From contig BCIJ01000004.1 in NCBI GenBank assembly GCA_001599935.1, forward strand, positions 229,307-293,306: a stretch of DNA of 64,000 nt, given 5' to 3'. Of this stretch, positions 43,842 to 55,764 are shown piece by piece. Numbering within the stretch: position 1 is the stretch's first letter; each line of letters starts with the position of its first letter. The position numbers and the translations under genes were made by a program. The notes under the pieces are model-generated. The model saw nothing but the letters and a program-made list of their open reading frames with translations, searched no databases and was not told the origin of the DNA. The stretch is from Holtermannia corniformis. Taxonomy: Eukaryota > Basidiomycota > Tremellomycetes > Holtermanniales.

Positions 43842-44330
43842 CAGTCTGGTAACCATGACGATGGCGACAGTATTCCAGATGTCACCTCGGCTTCTCCACA
43901 GCGAGCTGGCGTGAACCCTGTGGAGAGGCGCAGAGCCCGAGCACGCAAACGTCGCGCAACCGAGCGCAGCGATGGCGTGCTCGCACCGTTTTCGCTGGTG
44001 AATCAGCCCACACGTGATCGCACCAAGCGCAAAGTGGAGGTCGGATCACGGTCAGCACCGACAACGATCTGCAGCCAAGCCAGACTCGGGCGTTTGGCTG
44101 CGTTTGGCGAGATCGCACAGTGTGTATTTTCAGCAGTGCCCAGACTGGAGCGCACGACGCTTCAGTCGCCGCGGGATCAGCCTCGGCGAGTGCGCTTCCG
44201 AGTCACTGATGGCCAAACTTACGGCGGCGATCAGTGGAGCAGCAACAATGAGCCTCCTGGTCGTTCAAGCAGGCGAGCAGAACCGTCGCCGTCTAAACGA
44301 AAAACGTCGCGAGCAAGGCGAGTAGACTAA
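43842..44330 (+). CDS. Possible basic hypothetical protein, start not found
   Basis: A frame of about 160 codons, open to a TAG at 44330, has no ATG at its 5' end. An AG acceptor (ATTGCAG) at about 43843 could introduce it. The product is Arg-rich (VERRRARARKRRATERSDG; a SPSKRKTSRARRVD tail) and would be nuclear if real. There is no known domain. It lies between the divergent sulfate permease and the F-box-like gene. Such an Arg-rich frame can also arise by chance in GC-rich DNA. Confidence 0.3.
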   Translation, partial: QSGNHDDGDSIPDVTSASPQRAGVNPVERRRARARKRRATERSDGVLAPFSLVNQPTRDRTKRKVEVGSRSAPTTICSQARLGRLAAFGEIAQCVFSAVPRLERTTLQSPRDQPRRVRFRVTDGQTYGGDQWSSNNEPPGRSSRRAEPSPSKRKTSRARRVD

Positions 44331-44770
44331 GGTCATGCGATCACATGCCAGCAGCGCGCTCGCGATTCCAGTCTTCTGGCACGCATCGCGGCAGAGGCGA
44401 CAGGCGGAATCAGCGACGGCCACGGTTGGAAAGCGTTCAGTACGACATCCGCCTTGCCCTCATGTCGCAGTGTCAGGCAGGCAGTTGCGCATCTCTGTAC
44501 CCACCACTGGCAAACCATGACGTCAGTGCGCTGTTGGCCAGCTTACCAGCTTGCACGAACGCGTGAGCACTGTCAAGGTGATCACGAGGACGCTCGTAGA
44601 TCGCTATAAGATGCAGGAGCAGTCCAGATGCGGGGCTGCACAGCTGATCATTGACGCTTGCTGACCGCCACCGAGATGTGCCACCAACACACAGCACACA
44701 CCAGCTCACCGTCCACTCACCTGCGTCCGCACAGTCCTCGGCTCTCACACTCGCACTCACCAGGCGAGTC

Positions 44771-46364
44771 ATGTCCAGCACAACCCTCTCACCGCCCACC
44801 TCGCCATCTCTCACGATGCGCTTTCAGTTCGCCAGCGCCGCCGCTAAACTGTTCAACAACACCGAACTCCTATTCCTCGTCTGCACGTACCTCCCGCGTG
44901 ATGCAGTCCTCAGCGTCATGTTGTGCTGCGGGAACGGACTCAAGGCTGGGTTGAAAGAGTATTATAAGGAGGTGGATGTCGGGTTGGCCAAGAGACTTTG
45001 GGAGAGGGGATGTCCGCCGGTGAGTGTTGGGTTTCGGTTGGGCTGGTGCAGCACGGACGTCTGTGCGCACGGACGGCGAGGTGCGCGCCATAGCAGCTTT
45101 CAGGCGTGCGCGTACCGGTGACGTACAGCTGGAATCCACCGTTGGCGACATCGAGCTTGTACATCAAGCAGATCACCAGCTGATGGGGCTAGCGTCCGTG
45201 CACACTGGTGCTTGGTGGCGGGCTTGAGCGTGCGCCTTGGACAGAGGACGTCAAGTAGCATATGCGTAATGCTGACATGCGACACAGAGGCGCATTGCCG
45301 ACTACTGCGACGCTGTGAAGAATCTTACCCTTCCCGAGGAGGAAGAAACGTCTGACGAGGGCGAGCTCAACGCACACCTCAGTACCTTTCCCAACGCGCG
45401 CACTGTCAAGTTCCAAGAAGCCGAGTGCGAAAACGGCTGCTTCGAGTGGGCACCCATCTTCATGTACGACAAGGCTATCGGTGATGGCCAGCGAGCGAAC
45501 GCGTTCGGCCAGCTCCCGGGCTGCGTCGCTGACGTCGGCTACAAGTGCACCATGCTCAGCGTGCCACCCAAAGACGAGGACGGTGAATGGGACATGGAAG
45601 ACAGCGAGTACCCACCCGACTCTTCCGTTTCGCTGCCAATCGCCTATGTCGATCTCGTCATCCCTCGCTCGGTCGCGCGCAAGCTCGGTGACAACCTGAC
45701 GAGTAACTTTCTCTACGACATCTTGCTGAACGACAGTGGCATGTTCCAGCACTTGCGTAGCCTCAAGATTGTCGGCGAGATCTCTGACCTGACTTTGAGT
45801 GGGTTCATCGACGTATGCCCGGAGCACCTCTTGGACGCGAACCTCTTTGAGAACCTCGATATCGTCTGCAACCTCGAGATTGGCACACTCGAGCACATGG
45901 CAGAGACAATGTGTGGCCTGGAGACGCTCCGAATCGCACCCGGCAATGTCAAGCCCGAGGCGACTGTCGGCTTCACCGAGGCACTCGACGCACTCGCCGA
46001 CCTCTCAAGCCTGCGTCAGCTCGAACTCCCAGTCTGCTTTGCCGGCTTTGACAGCGCACAATGGCAGCACTTGCCCGAGCTCTGCTACTCTCGCTTCGAG
46101 CCGTGCTTCAATCGCCTCGAGGTTTGCACCTTCCACGTCTGCCATCTGCCAAAGGCCGCCCCGTTCGAGGTTGCGTGCATGCTGGCAGACTACATCTCGC
46201 CCACTTGCAAGATCTCGCTCAAGCCAGCAAACGTCGCCATCAAGACGGATGAGCGCGCACGGGTCAAGCTCTGGGAGGAGCTCTTGCACCACGAGCGCGA
46301 GCTGTTGCGCAAGCTTGCAAACGGTGAATGTGGCTGGAAGCGCGAGGTCAAACCCGAAGCGTGA
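44771..46364 (+). CDS. F-box-like protein, intact family member
   Basis: The ATG at 44771 (MSSTTLSPPTSPSLTMRFQF) precedes an F-box-like domain: KLFNNTELLFLVCTYLPRDA, VLSVMLCCGNGLKAGLKEYY and LAKRLWERGCPP. A 268-nt intron (about 45020-45287) follows. The second exon starts RRIADYCDAVKNLTLPEEEE and continues about 350 residues with leucine-rich, ladder-like segments (FLYDILLNDSGMFQHLRSLK; ALADLSSLRQLELPVCF), ending VKLWEELLHHERELLRKLAN and GWKREVKPEA. The same architecture occurs at 58313-59756. The domain plan suggests an SCF substrate receptor; the substrate is unknown. The family looks lineage-specific. Confidence 0.75.
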
Positions 46365-46541
46365 GCTCTTTTGATGGCACTGGCGACCGACGACAGCTGA
46401 CTGTCACTCAGATCTCAGTACTCGCCGAAAGACGTCGCGACTCCTGATATGTAGCTTTGTCTGATACGACAATAACTGAGCTTTGGTATGTCTATAGGTG
46501 ACCTGAATTGTATATACAACGAATGAAACGTCTTTGTGATC

Positions 46542-47187
46542 CTATAGACGTGGTTGGGAAGGCCTGTTTGCGGTTGCCATCATCACCCGGACTGAGAGGA
46601 GCAGACGCTCGGTAAGTTGAGACCGAGCTGACAAGTTCAAAATACCGCTGGTCACGTAGAAGAATGTGAAAGCCTTGGCGCCTTGGCTGGCCGGCGTGAT
46701 CTGTCGTCGTCCGACTGTCAGTCCGCCGCCCTAAGCCCTTCTCACGTCCTTACATCGCCAAATCCAATCGTCTCGATACTGACCTAGACGCGTCAGTTGA
46801 CCATGGCGCGCCCAGCACTTGGCTCACGATGGTATAGTAGAGCGAGTTTTGAAAGTTGATGTCTGGGATCAGGAAGGAATACACGAGCGATCCGAGCTTG
46901 GTTGGATCAGCCGAGCGATATGTGCGCCTCGCTGCCTAACCGCTGCAACGCCTCAGCCGGCTCGCGCGAGCCCCTCGATGACGCACCAATGTAGCACAGC
47001 AGGATCATGACGATGATGACCAAGCTGCGCTGCTTTGCCGTCAATCCGCTCCCTGCGCCTCGTTAGTCCACTTATACGCGCTCGAGGGCACGAACCGCTC
47101 TTTGCAAAGTTTGGGGTCCGGTACAGATCCCAAACGAGCGTCGCGTTGACCGCGAGCGACGACGTCGAGCTAGACACTGTCAACCCC
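46542..47187 (-). pseudogene. Remnant of a TOK-type outward-rectifying potassium channel
   Basis: Conserved pieces in order: SSLAVNATLVWDLYRTPNF, AKSGSGLTAKQRSLVIIVMI, LLCYIG, PDINFQNSLYYTI, SIETIGFGDITPASQGAKAF and TFFYVTSGILNL. SIETIGFGD is the first pore and selectivity filter of fungal two-pore TOK channels. The four upstream helices and the whole second pore are absent. The frame after ILNL runs only to a TAG at 46542. Several splice sites still look usable, but the join after LLCYIG does not hold frame. A short single-pore protein cannot be excluded. Confidence 0.55.
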
Positions 47188-47560
47188 TGGCATTGATTGC
47201 AGGCGGTGGGGGCTCTGAGATGACGACGCTGTTCTGGCCGGGATGGTGCCGACTCCTTGTGCCCGCGCTGCTCTGCTACCCATGGCGACCAGGCTGTAGT
47301 CAACGAAGCCTTGCAGGCCTCGCTGATTGAGTGGCGAGACGCCCAGAACAGGTCAGCACGCGGCGTCCGCGCCGCAACTCACCACAACGCTCTCAATTGC
47401 CTTTCCACTTGACCACAACCCACCCAACACGCAAGCCTGCACAAGTTTAGTCATGCATCTGCTACTGTACATTTCATGTCTCGCTCCCGCCATCGTCCCC
47501 GCCTTCTCTCCTAGTTGCTTCGCAAACGTCGTCATGGGCGCCTGCGCCGACCGATCGCGT

Positions 47561-48081
47561 TCACTCTGTCAGGATCTCACGAATGTAGAATGCGGTACTG
47601 GCAGCTGCGAGCGTGGCCATGGTGACGGGGATGGGAGCGCGGACTGTGAGCGCACGCCTGGTGTGGGTGAGCGTCAGTGGGCCGTGGCGTTGAGATGGGA
47701 GTGCACTGACCGACTGGTGGCTGCCAAGAGGATCAACGAGGAGACTGCGGTGATGGTCAGACGGTCGGTCTGCCAAGGTTGTCGAGGTGCGCGACGTACC
47801 AGCCGCAGCTTCATCTCCCCACGGCGAGTGGTCCTTGACTCTCATGGCGCTGAGCGCAAGCAGTGTGCCGGCCCCGACACCGCCAAAAAGCGACGGCAGG
47901 GATCCAGCCGTGGTGAAGCCAATGATGCCGCCGAGGATCGAGAGGCCCGAGAGCTATGCACGGTCAGAAAGTCAGTCAGGTCCAGAGTCCGAGTGGGTGC
48001 ACGAACGGCGGTCGCGGGGTGGTGGGGTTGCTGTTGGCCGTGAGCGACGAGATGGGGTCGTGTCAGTGTACGTACGACCAT
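47561..48081 (-). CDS. TMEM14 family small membrane protein
   Basis: The ATG at 48081 gives MV, then after an intron QPHHPATA, then LSGLSILGGIIGFTTAGSLP and SLFGGVGAGTLLALSAMRVK, a central segment TITAVSSLILLAATSRS, and the last exon RRALTVRAPIPVTMATLAAA, ending STAFYIREILTE at 47561. Three or four hydrophobic helices, a length close to 115-125 aa and the GSLPSLFGG motif place it in TMEM14. Animal TMEM14C moves haem intermediates across the inner mitochondrial membrane. The role of fungal members is less clear. Confidence 0.85.
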
Positions 48082-48351
48082 TGTGACTGAGCTGTGTGCT
48101 GCGCTGTGTCTTGGTTCGCAATTGGTTACGCGTTGCTGCTCGCTGTAGCGGATTCATGTTAGCGAGGTGATAGGTTCCGGGCGCCTATGTTTCACATGTT
48201 ACCTCGCTTTCGTGACCAATCGGATGCTGGCTATACGTGGCGGGCCTACTGCATTGGTATGTAATGGTAGGCGTCCCCCTGCGCAACATAACATTGCCAC
48301 AACAATCACCATAGCATCCACTACGCAGCGCAGTCTGTACGACCGCGCAGC
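48082..48351. promoter_or_regulatory. Divergent promoter, TMEM14 / CWF19L1
   Basis: A 270-bp spacer between two divergent starts. No TATA box or repeat stands out. Confidence 0.4.
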
Positions 48352-50821
48352 ATGGCAGCAAAGCCAGACAGTCTCAAGATGTACGTTGCAACCTGAGAAC
48401 GCAGCCGACTGCGCGCTGACACCCTGCCAGCCTCGCGGTCGGCTCACCGCTGTCGGCCATCGAGTCTCTCGTCCAAAAAGTTACCGCTGTCAATGCCAAG
48501 CATGGGCCGTTCGACTGCTGCGTCATCGTTGGCGACTTGTTTGATGCAGACGCAAGCGGAATGGAGCTGCACGGTCAAGCGTGTCGGTATCGCTTGGATT
48601 CCTTGGCTAGTCGACCGGTTGACAGCTTGCAGTTCCGCTCCTGACCTACTTTACGCTTGGCGAGCATACGCTGCCGCAGCGGGTCCGTGAGACGATTGAA
48701 CAGACGGGCGGAGAGGTAGCGCCGAATCTCATCTACCTGGGTGAGTTCGGTGTCGCTGACAAGCAGGCGTAGGCTGACAGTAGCTCAGGCAAGGCGGGCG
48801 TTCTGACGACGGCGCAAGGCTTGCGGATTGCATGTGTGGGAGGCCGCTACAGTGCAGACACGTATGACGCCGAGCAAGACACGGTACGGTCTTCGAGACT
48901 CGTCACGACGCCACGTACTCACACCAACGCTCCAGGATGCACTCGACCCCGTGCTCACAAAGCACAGCGTCGCCGCCCTCCTCTCCTCGCCGTACCTCGC
49001 TCAACCGCAAACGGACTCAAAGACCACGAGCGCAGCGGCCGAAACGCTCGCGTCATCCCGCTCCCAATCCCAAGCACCCGGTGTCGACCTCTTGATCCTC
49101 ACCAACCCACCTCCGTCGCTCAAACTGCTCTCGGCCTCGTACTCGGGCTTGAATTTTGAGCTCGCCGAGCCGGTTCAGCCGTTTGTGCAAGTCGTGCAGC
49201 GCGCCAAGCCGCGCTACATGTTCTGGAGTGCTGGAGAGGGATTCTGGGAGCGCGAGCCGTTTGGCTGGGGTCTGCAGGGCAAGGACGAGAGGTATACGCG
49301 CGCGGTCAAGCTCGGGAGACTGGGTGGCGATCAGTTGCCTGATGCGGGACCTGGAGGCAGGCGCGCGAGGGTGGGTGATGCGCTGGTTGTTCGGATTCTC
49401 AACACTGACCGGTTCATCACAGTGGCACTATGCATTCAACCTGCCACTCTCACCTTCGGTCCAAGCTCGGGCGCAAGCGCAGCCAGTCGTGAAACCACCC
49501 AACGCGACGCCAAACCCCTATATCCTCGCCGCACCCAGCAGCAAGCGTGGCGCACTCGACGATCAGAACGCGGCCTATGGCAAGAAGAATCGAGTCGAGA
49601 GGGGCCCACCACCCGAGGGTTACCTCTGCAAGATCTGTACCATGCCGGGGGTATGTCGGCTGCGTCCTTGGGTAACGTCACGCTGATTGAGACTAGCACT
49701 ATGTTCAAGAGTGCCCGAAACGGGCAGAAACGGAACGCCCTCCGGCAGGGTACAAGTGCAAGATCTGCCAATCAGTGAGTCGTCTCTTGCTCGTGCTGGG
49801 CGCTGAGGACCCACGACAGCCAGACCACTTTATCCGTGAATGTCCCGAAAAGCACTCGATGCCCGATGGCCACCGTGACGGGCCGAAACCGCCACCCGAG
49901 GGCTACGTGTGCAAAGCGTGCGGTGCCGAGCGCGAACACTTTATCCGAGACTGCGCGCTCGTGGTGGACCGAGAGCGGGAGCGGGCGAAAAAGGGCGAGC
50001 TCGGTCCGGCAGAGTGTGAGTTGGGTCTGGCGGCGTTACCGACGCTGACGGCCGGCTCTAGGCTGGTTCTGCTTGAGTAACCCTCGAGTGACAAAGCACT
50101 TGATTGTGGGGATTGGCAAGGAGACGTATTTGACGTTGCCAAAGGGCGGCTTGATCCCGACGGGACGCGAGTCGGGTCAGGGCGAGCATGCGGTCCCGGG
50201 CGGCGGCCACGTTTTGGTATGTAGAGAGCTGGGCGTGGATGCGAGCCGCTGACCACTGCAGATCATCCCGATCGCGCACCACCCGACGCTGCTCTCGATC
50301 CCAGAGGAAGACGCGCTCACGCTCATCTCTGAAGTCGAGTGCTACAAGTCGGCGCTGAAAGCCTACTATGCGGATTTCAACTGCCTCGCCGTTTCTTTTG
50401 AAGTTGGCCGGCTATCGGGTCGAGGCGGGCACGCTCACGTCCAGGTCGTGCCGGTCCCGAAGCACCTTGGCAACTTGATCCGTCACGCTTTTGAAGAAGA
50501 GGGAGCGCGCGCTGACGTTGACTGGGAGGCGGATCCCGAGGGCGCGATGAAACGGATCGGACCGACGGGGAATTACTTCAAGGTCGATCTCCCGAACGGT
50601 CAGCGCATGGTGCATCTCCTCAAGGGCCGGTTCGATCTGCAGTTTGGCCGGTGAGTGCGCGCGAGCGAGCGAGAGGGAGCTGACGAGATAGCATGGTGCT
50701 GGGCAACCTGCTTGGACTGTCCCACCGGATCGACTGGAAGGCGTGCGAGCAGCCTTTTGCGAGCGAGAAGCGAGACGCGTCAGACTTTAAAAAGTGTTTC
50801 AAGGAGTTTAACCCGATGTAG
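48352..50821 (+). CDS. DRN1: CWF19L1/Drn1-type protein with three zinc knuckles
   Basis: The ATG at 48352 ([10 protein letters not shown]) starts the CwfJ N-terminal phosphoesterase-like domain: [51 protein letters not shown] and [12 protein letters not shown] linker ([38 protein letters not shown]) follows, then three CCHC knuckles: [28 protein letters not shown] and [15 protein letters not shown]. The CwfJ C1 domain follows ([26 protein letters not shown]-like [17 protein letters not shown]). The C2 domain ends [12 protein letters not shown] at 50821. Drn1 modulates intron-lariat debranching with Dbr1. About eight introns. Confidence 0.9.
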
Positions 50822-50975
50822 GCGGCGGTGGTTGATGGGTTCGAGTGTGTATATGTAGCATGCAGCACTTCTGACTGCCACGGGACGTTTGCCACCGTGC
50901 GCCATCAGGGGGTTAAGCACGCTCACTCTGGCTGCTAGACTTGCGCGTCGATAGCTTTGCGCTTTGTCAGTCACA

Positions 50976-53900
50976 ATGTCAAAGCAGGGGCAAGAGTACG
51001 AGATCGCCGTGCCGTCAGAGGATCCAGAGAAGAAACAGGACAAGAAGCAGGAGAAACCGAGGGATGAGGTTGCAGAGTTCATCAAGAGCAAAGCAAAGGG
51101 CAAAGGCAAAGAGGCCGAGGCCGATGACAAGAAGGAGGACGAGATGGTATGCCTGCGTGTTGTCTGGTGGAGCAGAGCGCTGATGTAGACTAGAGCGAGG
51201 AGGATCTGCAGCTGAAAGCTGAACTCGAAATGCTCGTTGAGCGGTTGAAGGTCGGTTGGGCATCCGATCCGGGCTCGACTGACGATGCGTGGTAGGAACC
51301 AGACACGACGCTGTACACGCCCGCTCTGGAATCACTGCGAACGCTGATCAGGACATCGACGTCGTCCATGACGTCTGTGCCGAAACCGCTCAAGTTTCTC
51401 CGGCCGCACTTTGATGTCCTCGGTGCGCTCTGGGCGAAATGGGACGAGGACACGCTGCGGGACGCAAAGGTGCGTGATGGGATGCTCATGCCAGCGTAGG
51501 CTCACACTGCACTACAGAGCGCACTCGCGTCCATCGTCTCGGTCCTCGCCATGACTTATAGCGAGACTGGCAAGCGTGATACCCTCTACTACCGCATCGC
51601 CTCGCACTCGACAGAAGCACCGGGTCTCTGGGGCCACGAATACGTTCGACACCTCGCCGCAGAGCTGGGCGACGAGTATCTCAAGATCAGTGTGCCCGAT
51701 GACGAGGACGAGCAAGCGGTCGTGACTGATACGGGCGCGGGCCGACCACCGCACACGACCGACCAACTGCGCGCACTCGCTCTCGAGCTCGTCAGCTTCT
51801 TCCTCGGCCACAACGCTGAAGCCGACGCGGTCGACCTCCTGCTCGAGCTCGAGATGATCGAGCAGATTGAGACCGCCGTCGACGACAAGACGTATCCTCG
51901 AGTGTGCCAATACATGGTCCAGTAGGTCACCTCTGATCGCCAGTCCCAAACACTGACGCAATCGCCTAGATGCGTCCCGCTCCTCGTGCCCCCAGACGAC
52001 GTCGCGTTCCTCCGCACAGCCGCCGCAATCTACTACAACCACAAACGCTACCCCGAAGCCCTAGCGCTCGCCGTAAAGCTCAACGACCCGATCCGGATCC
52101 GCAAATACTACGAGAGCGCAGGCAGCCGCCCGATGCAAAAGCAGCTCTCGTACTTCCTCGCCCGCGCCCAGATCCCGCTCCACTGGGTCCACGCCGTCGA
52201 AGGCCTCGAAATCGAGCTCGAGGACGGCCAGGAACCGCTCAAAGAGCTCGATGAAGAGATCCTAGAGTGTCTCGGTAACATCAAGCTCTCGGAACACTTT
52301 CGCAAGTTTGGAAAGGCTGTCGGCGTCGAGGAACCAAAGACGGTCGAGGACATTTACAAGTCGCACCTGGAAACCTCGAGTGCGTGTTGAGCGGAGGGAC
52401 TTGCGGTGCTGACGCGATCGTAGGATCTCTGGCCAACATTGATTCTGCGCGCGCCAACCTCGCGTCGACATTCGTCAATGCGTTTGTCAACGCTGGCTTT
52501 GGCAACGAAAAGCTCATGGTCGATGCGCCCGAGGGCCAGAGCTGGGTCTACAAGAACAAGGAGCACGGTCAGTTCATCCGTCGTAAGGAATACTGTACTC
52601 ACACGATCAACACAGGCATGGTGAGCGCCACGGCCTCGCTCGGCCTCAGCATGCTTTGGGATGCCGAGGTCGGCCTGAATCATATCGATCGTTACACGAG
52701 CTCGGCCGAAGAGTACATCAAGGCCGGCGCTCTCTTGGCCATGGGTATCGTCCACGCTGGTATCCGATCAAACCCCGACGTGGCGTTTGCCCTGCTCGAG
52801 GAACATGTGGACAGTAAGAGCACGCCGCTCAAGGTCAGCGCCATCAACGGGTACGTTCGCTGTCGCTCTGCCATGCAGGCCCTTGCTGAAGCACTCTGCA
52901 GGATCGGCGTGGCGTACGCTGGTTCATGCCACCCGGACATTATCATCAAGCTGCTGCCGTACGTGGCAGACGAGACAAACTCGATCGAAGTCGCCGCCAA
53001 TGCCGCGCTCGCGCTCGGCTTTGCGTTTGTCGGCTCGGCCAACGGCGAGATCTCGAGTGCGATCTTGCAGACAATGATGGAGCGCGATCCGAAGCAGCTC
53101 GCCGACAAGTGGTCGCGCTTCATGGTCGTCGCTCTTGGCTTGCTGTACCTCGGTGCGTAGTCTGCCATGCGGCATGCGCGGACGGGAGCTCACAATCGCA
53201 CAGGCCAGCAAGACGCTGCCGATGCGACCGTCGGCATCCTCAAGGCGATTGATCACCCTCTTGCGCGCCAGGGCGAGATCCTCGTCGACGTGTGCTCGTA
53301 CGCGGGCACGGGCAACGTGCTCAAGGTCCAGGCGATGCTGCTGATCTGCACCGATCACACCAACGTCAAGGAAAAGGACAAGGACCCGGAGGAAGCCTCT
53401 CCTGGAGTCGCGACCATGACTGTCGGTCCAGGCTCGATTGCATCCATAATCGCGGCTGCTCGGGGCGAGCCAGCGCCCGCTCCCGCGCCAGCGGCAGCAG
53501 AGGCAGAGGCAGAGGCAGGGCCAGAGACTGAGACGGAATCGACCCCAGCGCCCGACATGACGCATCAGGCTTTGGCAGTGTTGGGTATCGCGCTGATCGC
53601 GATGGGAGAGGATGTGGGTGCCGAGATGGCGTTGCGGTCGTTCCAGCACCTGGTAGGTCCAGTCGCAGATCAGGGGATTCAACGCTAATCTGTTCCCGCT
53701 AGATGACCTACGGCGACCCCGTGATCCGCAAAGCCGTTCCGCTCGCACTCGGTCTCATCTCGGCCTCGAACCCTCAGCTTGGGGTCCTCGACACCCTCTC
53801 AAAGTACTCGCACGACAACGACCTCGAAGTCGCCCTCAACGCCATCATCGCCATGGGCTTTGTTGGCGCAGGAACCAACAATGCCCGGTTGGCTCAAATG

Positions 53901-54550
53901 CTCCGTCAGCTTGCAGACTACTACCACAAAGAGCCAGACTGCCTGTTCACCGTCCGTGTTGCGCAAGGTCTTGTGCATATGGGCAAGGGCACAATTGGCA
54001 TCAACCCGTTCTATCACGATGGAGGCATCATGTCCAAGACGGCCGTTGCGGGCTTGCTGTCGACGCTCGTGGCGTTCATCGACGCCAAAGACTGTGAGTC
54101 TTGGTCAGAGCCGATCGCGTCCGGCGTACTGAGCACGCGCCACAGTCATTCTCGACAAGACGCACTGGATGCTCTACTGGCTCGTGACGGCAATGTACCC
54201 TCAATTCCTCATCACGCTCGACGAGGAGCTCGCCGAGAAGAACGTGACGGTTCGCGTTGGCCAGGCCGTCAACACTGTCGGCCTTGCCGGTACCCGATCG
54301 GGCATCAGTGGCGTCAGTTGATCCTGTCGATCGCTAATTCACACGCTCACGGACTCGCAGTTCCAAACGCACCAAACACCCGTGCGGATCGGGACGGGCG
54401 AGCGCGCAGAGCTCGGCACAAACGAGTATTTCCCTTATCAGAGCGTTTTGGAGGGCTTGGTCATTCTCAAAAAGTGAGTGGGCGAGTGGAGGGACAGAGT
54501 TGACATGACGCAGGAACGAGGCTTATGACGCTGAGGATATGCAGACATGA
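50976..54550 (+). CDS. RPN1: 26S proteasome regulatory subunit Rpn1
   Basis: The ATG at 50976 ([20 protein letters not shown]) opens a charged N-terminus ([20 protein letters not shown]). Helical sequence follows: [47 protein letters not shown] and [24 protein letters not shown]. The proteasome/cyclosome repeats are then clear: [59 protein letters not shown] and [15 protein letters not shown]. The C-terminus has [20 protein letters not shown] and [18 protein letters not shown], ending DAEDMQT at 54550. About ten introns. Rpn1 docks ubiquitin receptors and Ubp6 on the 19S base. An Ala/Glu/Pro-rich loop (about residues 690-740) matches the variable acidic loop of this subunit. Confidence 0.96.
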
Positions 54551-54881
54551 GCATCAGCATTCGTAGACGAACAAGCAGCAAGTCGACGTACATACGGTAG
54601 ATGCATATCGTGCCTGTTTGGGAATCGACGTGGCTCGGCTGAAAGGATGCGCAGTACCGCAGTCGTCGCTGCTTTCGTCATTGCACAAGGGAGACTGCAT
54701 CGGTTGATCATTTGCACTCATCCCACAAGGGATTCATTGATAGATGTATACGTCACACAAAGGGTGGTGCTCCGCGTCGACCGAATCGAACGCATGACGC
54801 GCAGTCAAACGACCGTATAAGACGCAACGCAGCGAGCCCGAAATGGCTGCTTCACAACACTGACATTCATCTTCTACGAAT
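54551..54881. other. Intergenic region with a TATA box for the next gene
   Basis: 330 bp between RPN1 and the small gene at 54882. It carries TATAAG at 54816-54821 and no recognised gene. Confidence 0.4.
54816..54821 (+). promoter_or_regulatory. TATA box of small gene at 54882
   Basis: TATAAG begins 66 bp before the ATG, the same distance as in the duplicate at 55831. Confidence 0.55.
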
Positions 54882-55124
54882 ATGTCAACGCGCTCCTTCA
54901 CAACCACTGGCACCTCCAAAGGTGTACGGATCCCGTGGATCCTTGAGCACGACACGGTCGATGGCAAGGAGGTTACTCTAGTCTATAGCCTGAAAGACGG
55001 TAAGAAACTCATGAAGGAGTACGACGGGCACCGCGACTTGAAAGCGCTTGAAGACGAGTGGATTGATGCGTCCTCTAAGTTCAGCATCCAGGAGTCCGCT
55101 CAGGAGGAATGGAGTCATAAGTAG
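54882..55124 (+). CDS. Small orphan protein, family 3 intact copy
   Basis: An 80-aa product from an ATG at 54882 (MSTRSFTTTGTSKGVRIPWI). The first half looks beta-rich (LEHDTVDGKEVTLVYSL). The second half is helical and charged (KKLMKEYDGHRDLKALEDEW; DASSKFSIQESAQEEW). No signal peptide and no known domain. A broken duplicate begins at 55831 and keeps TTGTSKGV, LEH and the K-x3-FLYS/VTLVYS strand, which supports this as a real translated gene. Confidence 0.65.
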   Translation: MSTRSFTTTGTSKGVRIPWILEHDTVDGKEVTLVYSLKDGKKLMKEYDGHRDLKALEDEWIDASSKFSIQESAQEEWSHK

Positions 55125-55363
55125 ACTAGCACGGCTTGCGCATAACTCGCTATGCCAGTGATGAAGCCTTCGTCGCATTACCAGTCCGCAGGACGTGTTG
55201 GTGCGCCATACAACACGTACACGTCAGAGCTCTAAACAGCGCATCACCAGAAAGCGCAAACGCCTAGGTCCTCGTGGGGCTCCAGAGGCAGTATACGATC
55301 GCGGCAAGCTCCAAACGGCTACTTGGGAATGGATAGCCCTATCTCGCAGGGTACAGTTCTGGA

Positions 55364-55576
55364 CTATGGTGTCAGGAGAACGAAAGTGGGCGTGTTCCAA
55401 GTTCTTAATGTCACCATGTCAGTCATCTGATCCCGATAATGATCACAGAAAGCTTTCCACGAGCCGAAGCGGAAAAGGCCATCAACACGCACGTAAAGTG
55501 CTTCATCGTCTTTCAAGTACTCTAGTCCACGCACGAGACAAAAGGAGCTCATACGCCGGTCCAGAGGCGATGTCAT
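55364..55576 (-). CDS. Possible small hypothetical protein between family 3 copies
   Basis: An ATG-started 70-aa frame (MTSPLDRRMSSFCLVRGLEY) with mixed, protein-like composition (LKDDEALYVRVDGLFRFGSW). It is on the opposite strand to the two family 3 copies and resembles neither. No promoter signal is clear. Confidence 0.28.
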   Translation of the reverse strand: MTSPLDRRMSSFCLVRGLEYLKDDEALYVRVDGLFRFGSWKAFCDHYRDQMTDMVTLRTWNTPTFVLLTP

Positions 55577-55764
55577 TACGGCTAAACTGCAGACAAACTA
55601 TTCTCGCCACCCAACATCGTTTGTGCGAAAACAGCTAGTGGTCGGCATAAGTCAAGGGATGGCTTCTCATCCCGGGTGTAGTATCGCCGAAGAATCTGCG
55701 CTGGTGTCACCCCATCATGCTGAAAGGTACACTACACTGGTCATTGCTGGTACCGGCGAGGGGC

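Noticed and set aside
45189..45896. 235-codon frame antisense to the F-box-like gene
   Set aside because: Valine/glutamate/arginine-rich shadow of the plus-strand exon, which is confirmed by its paralogue.
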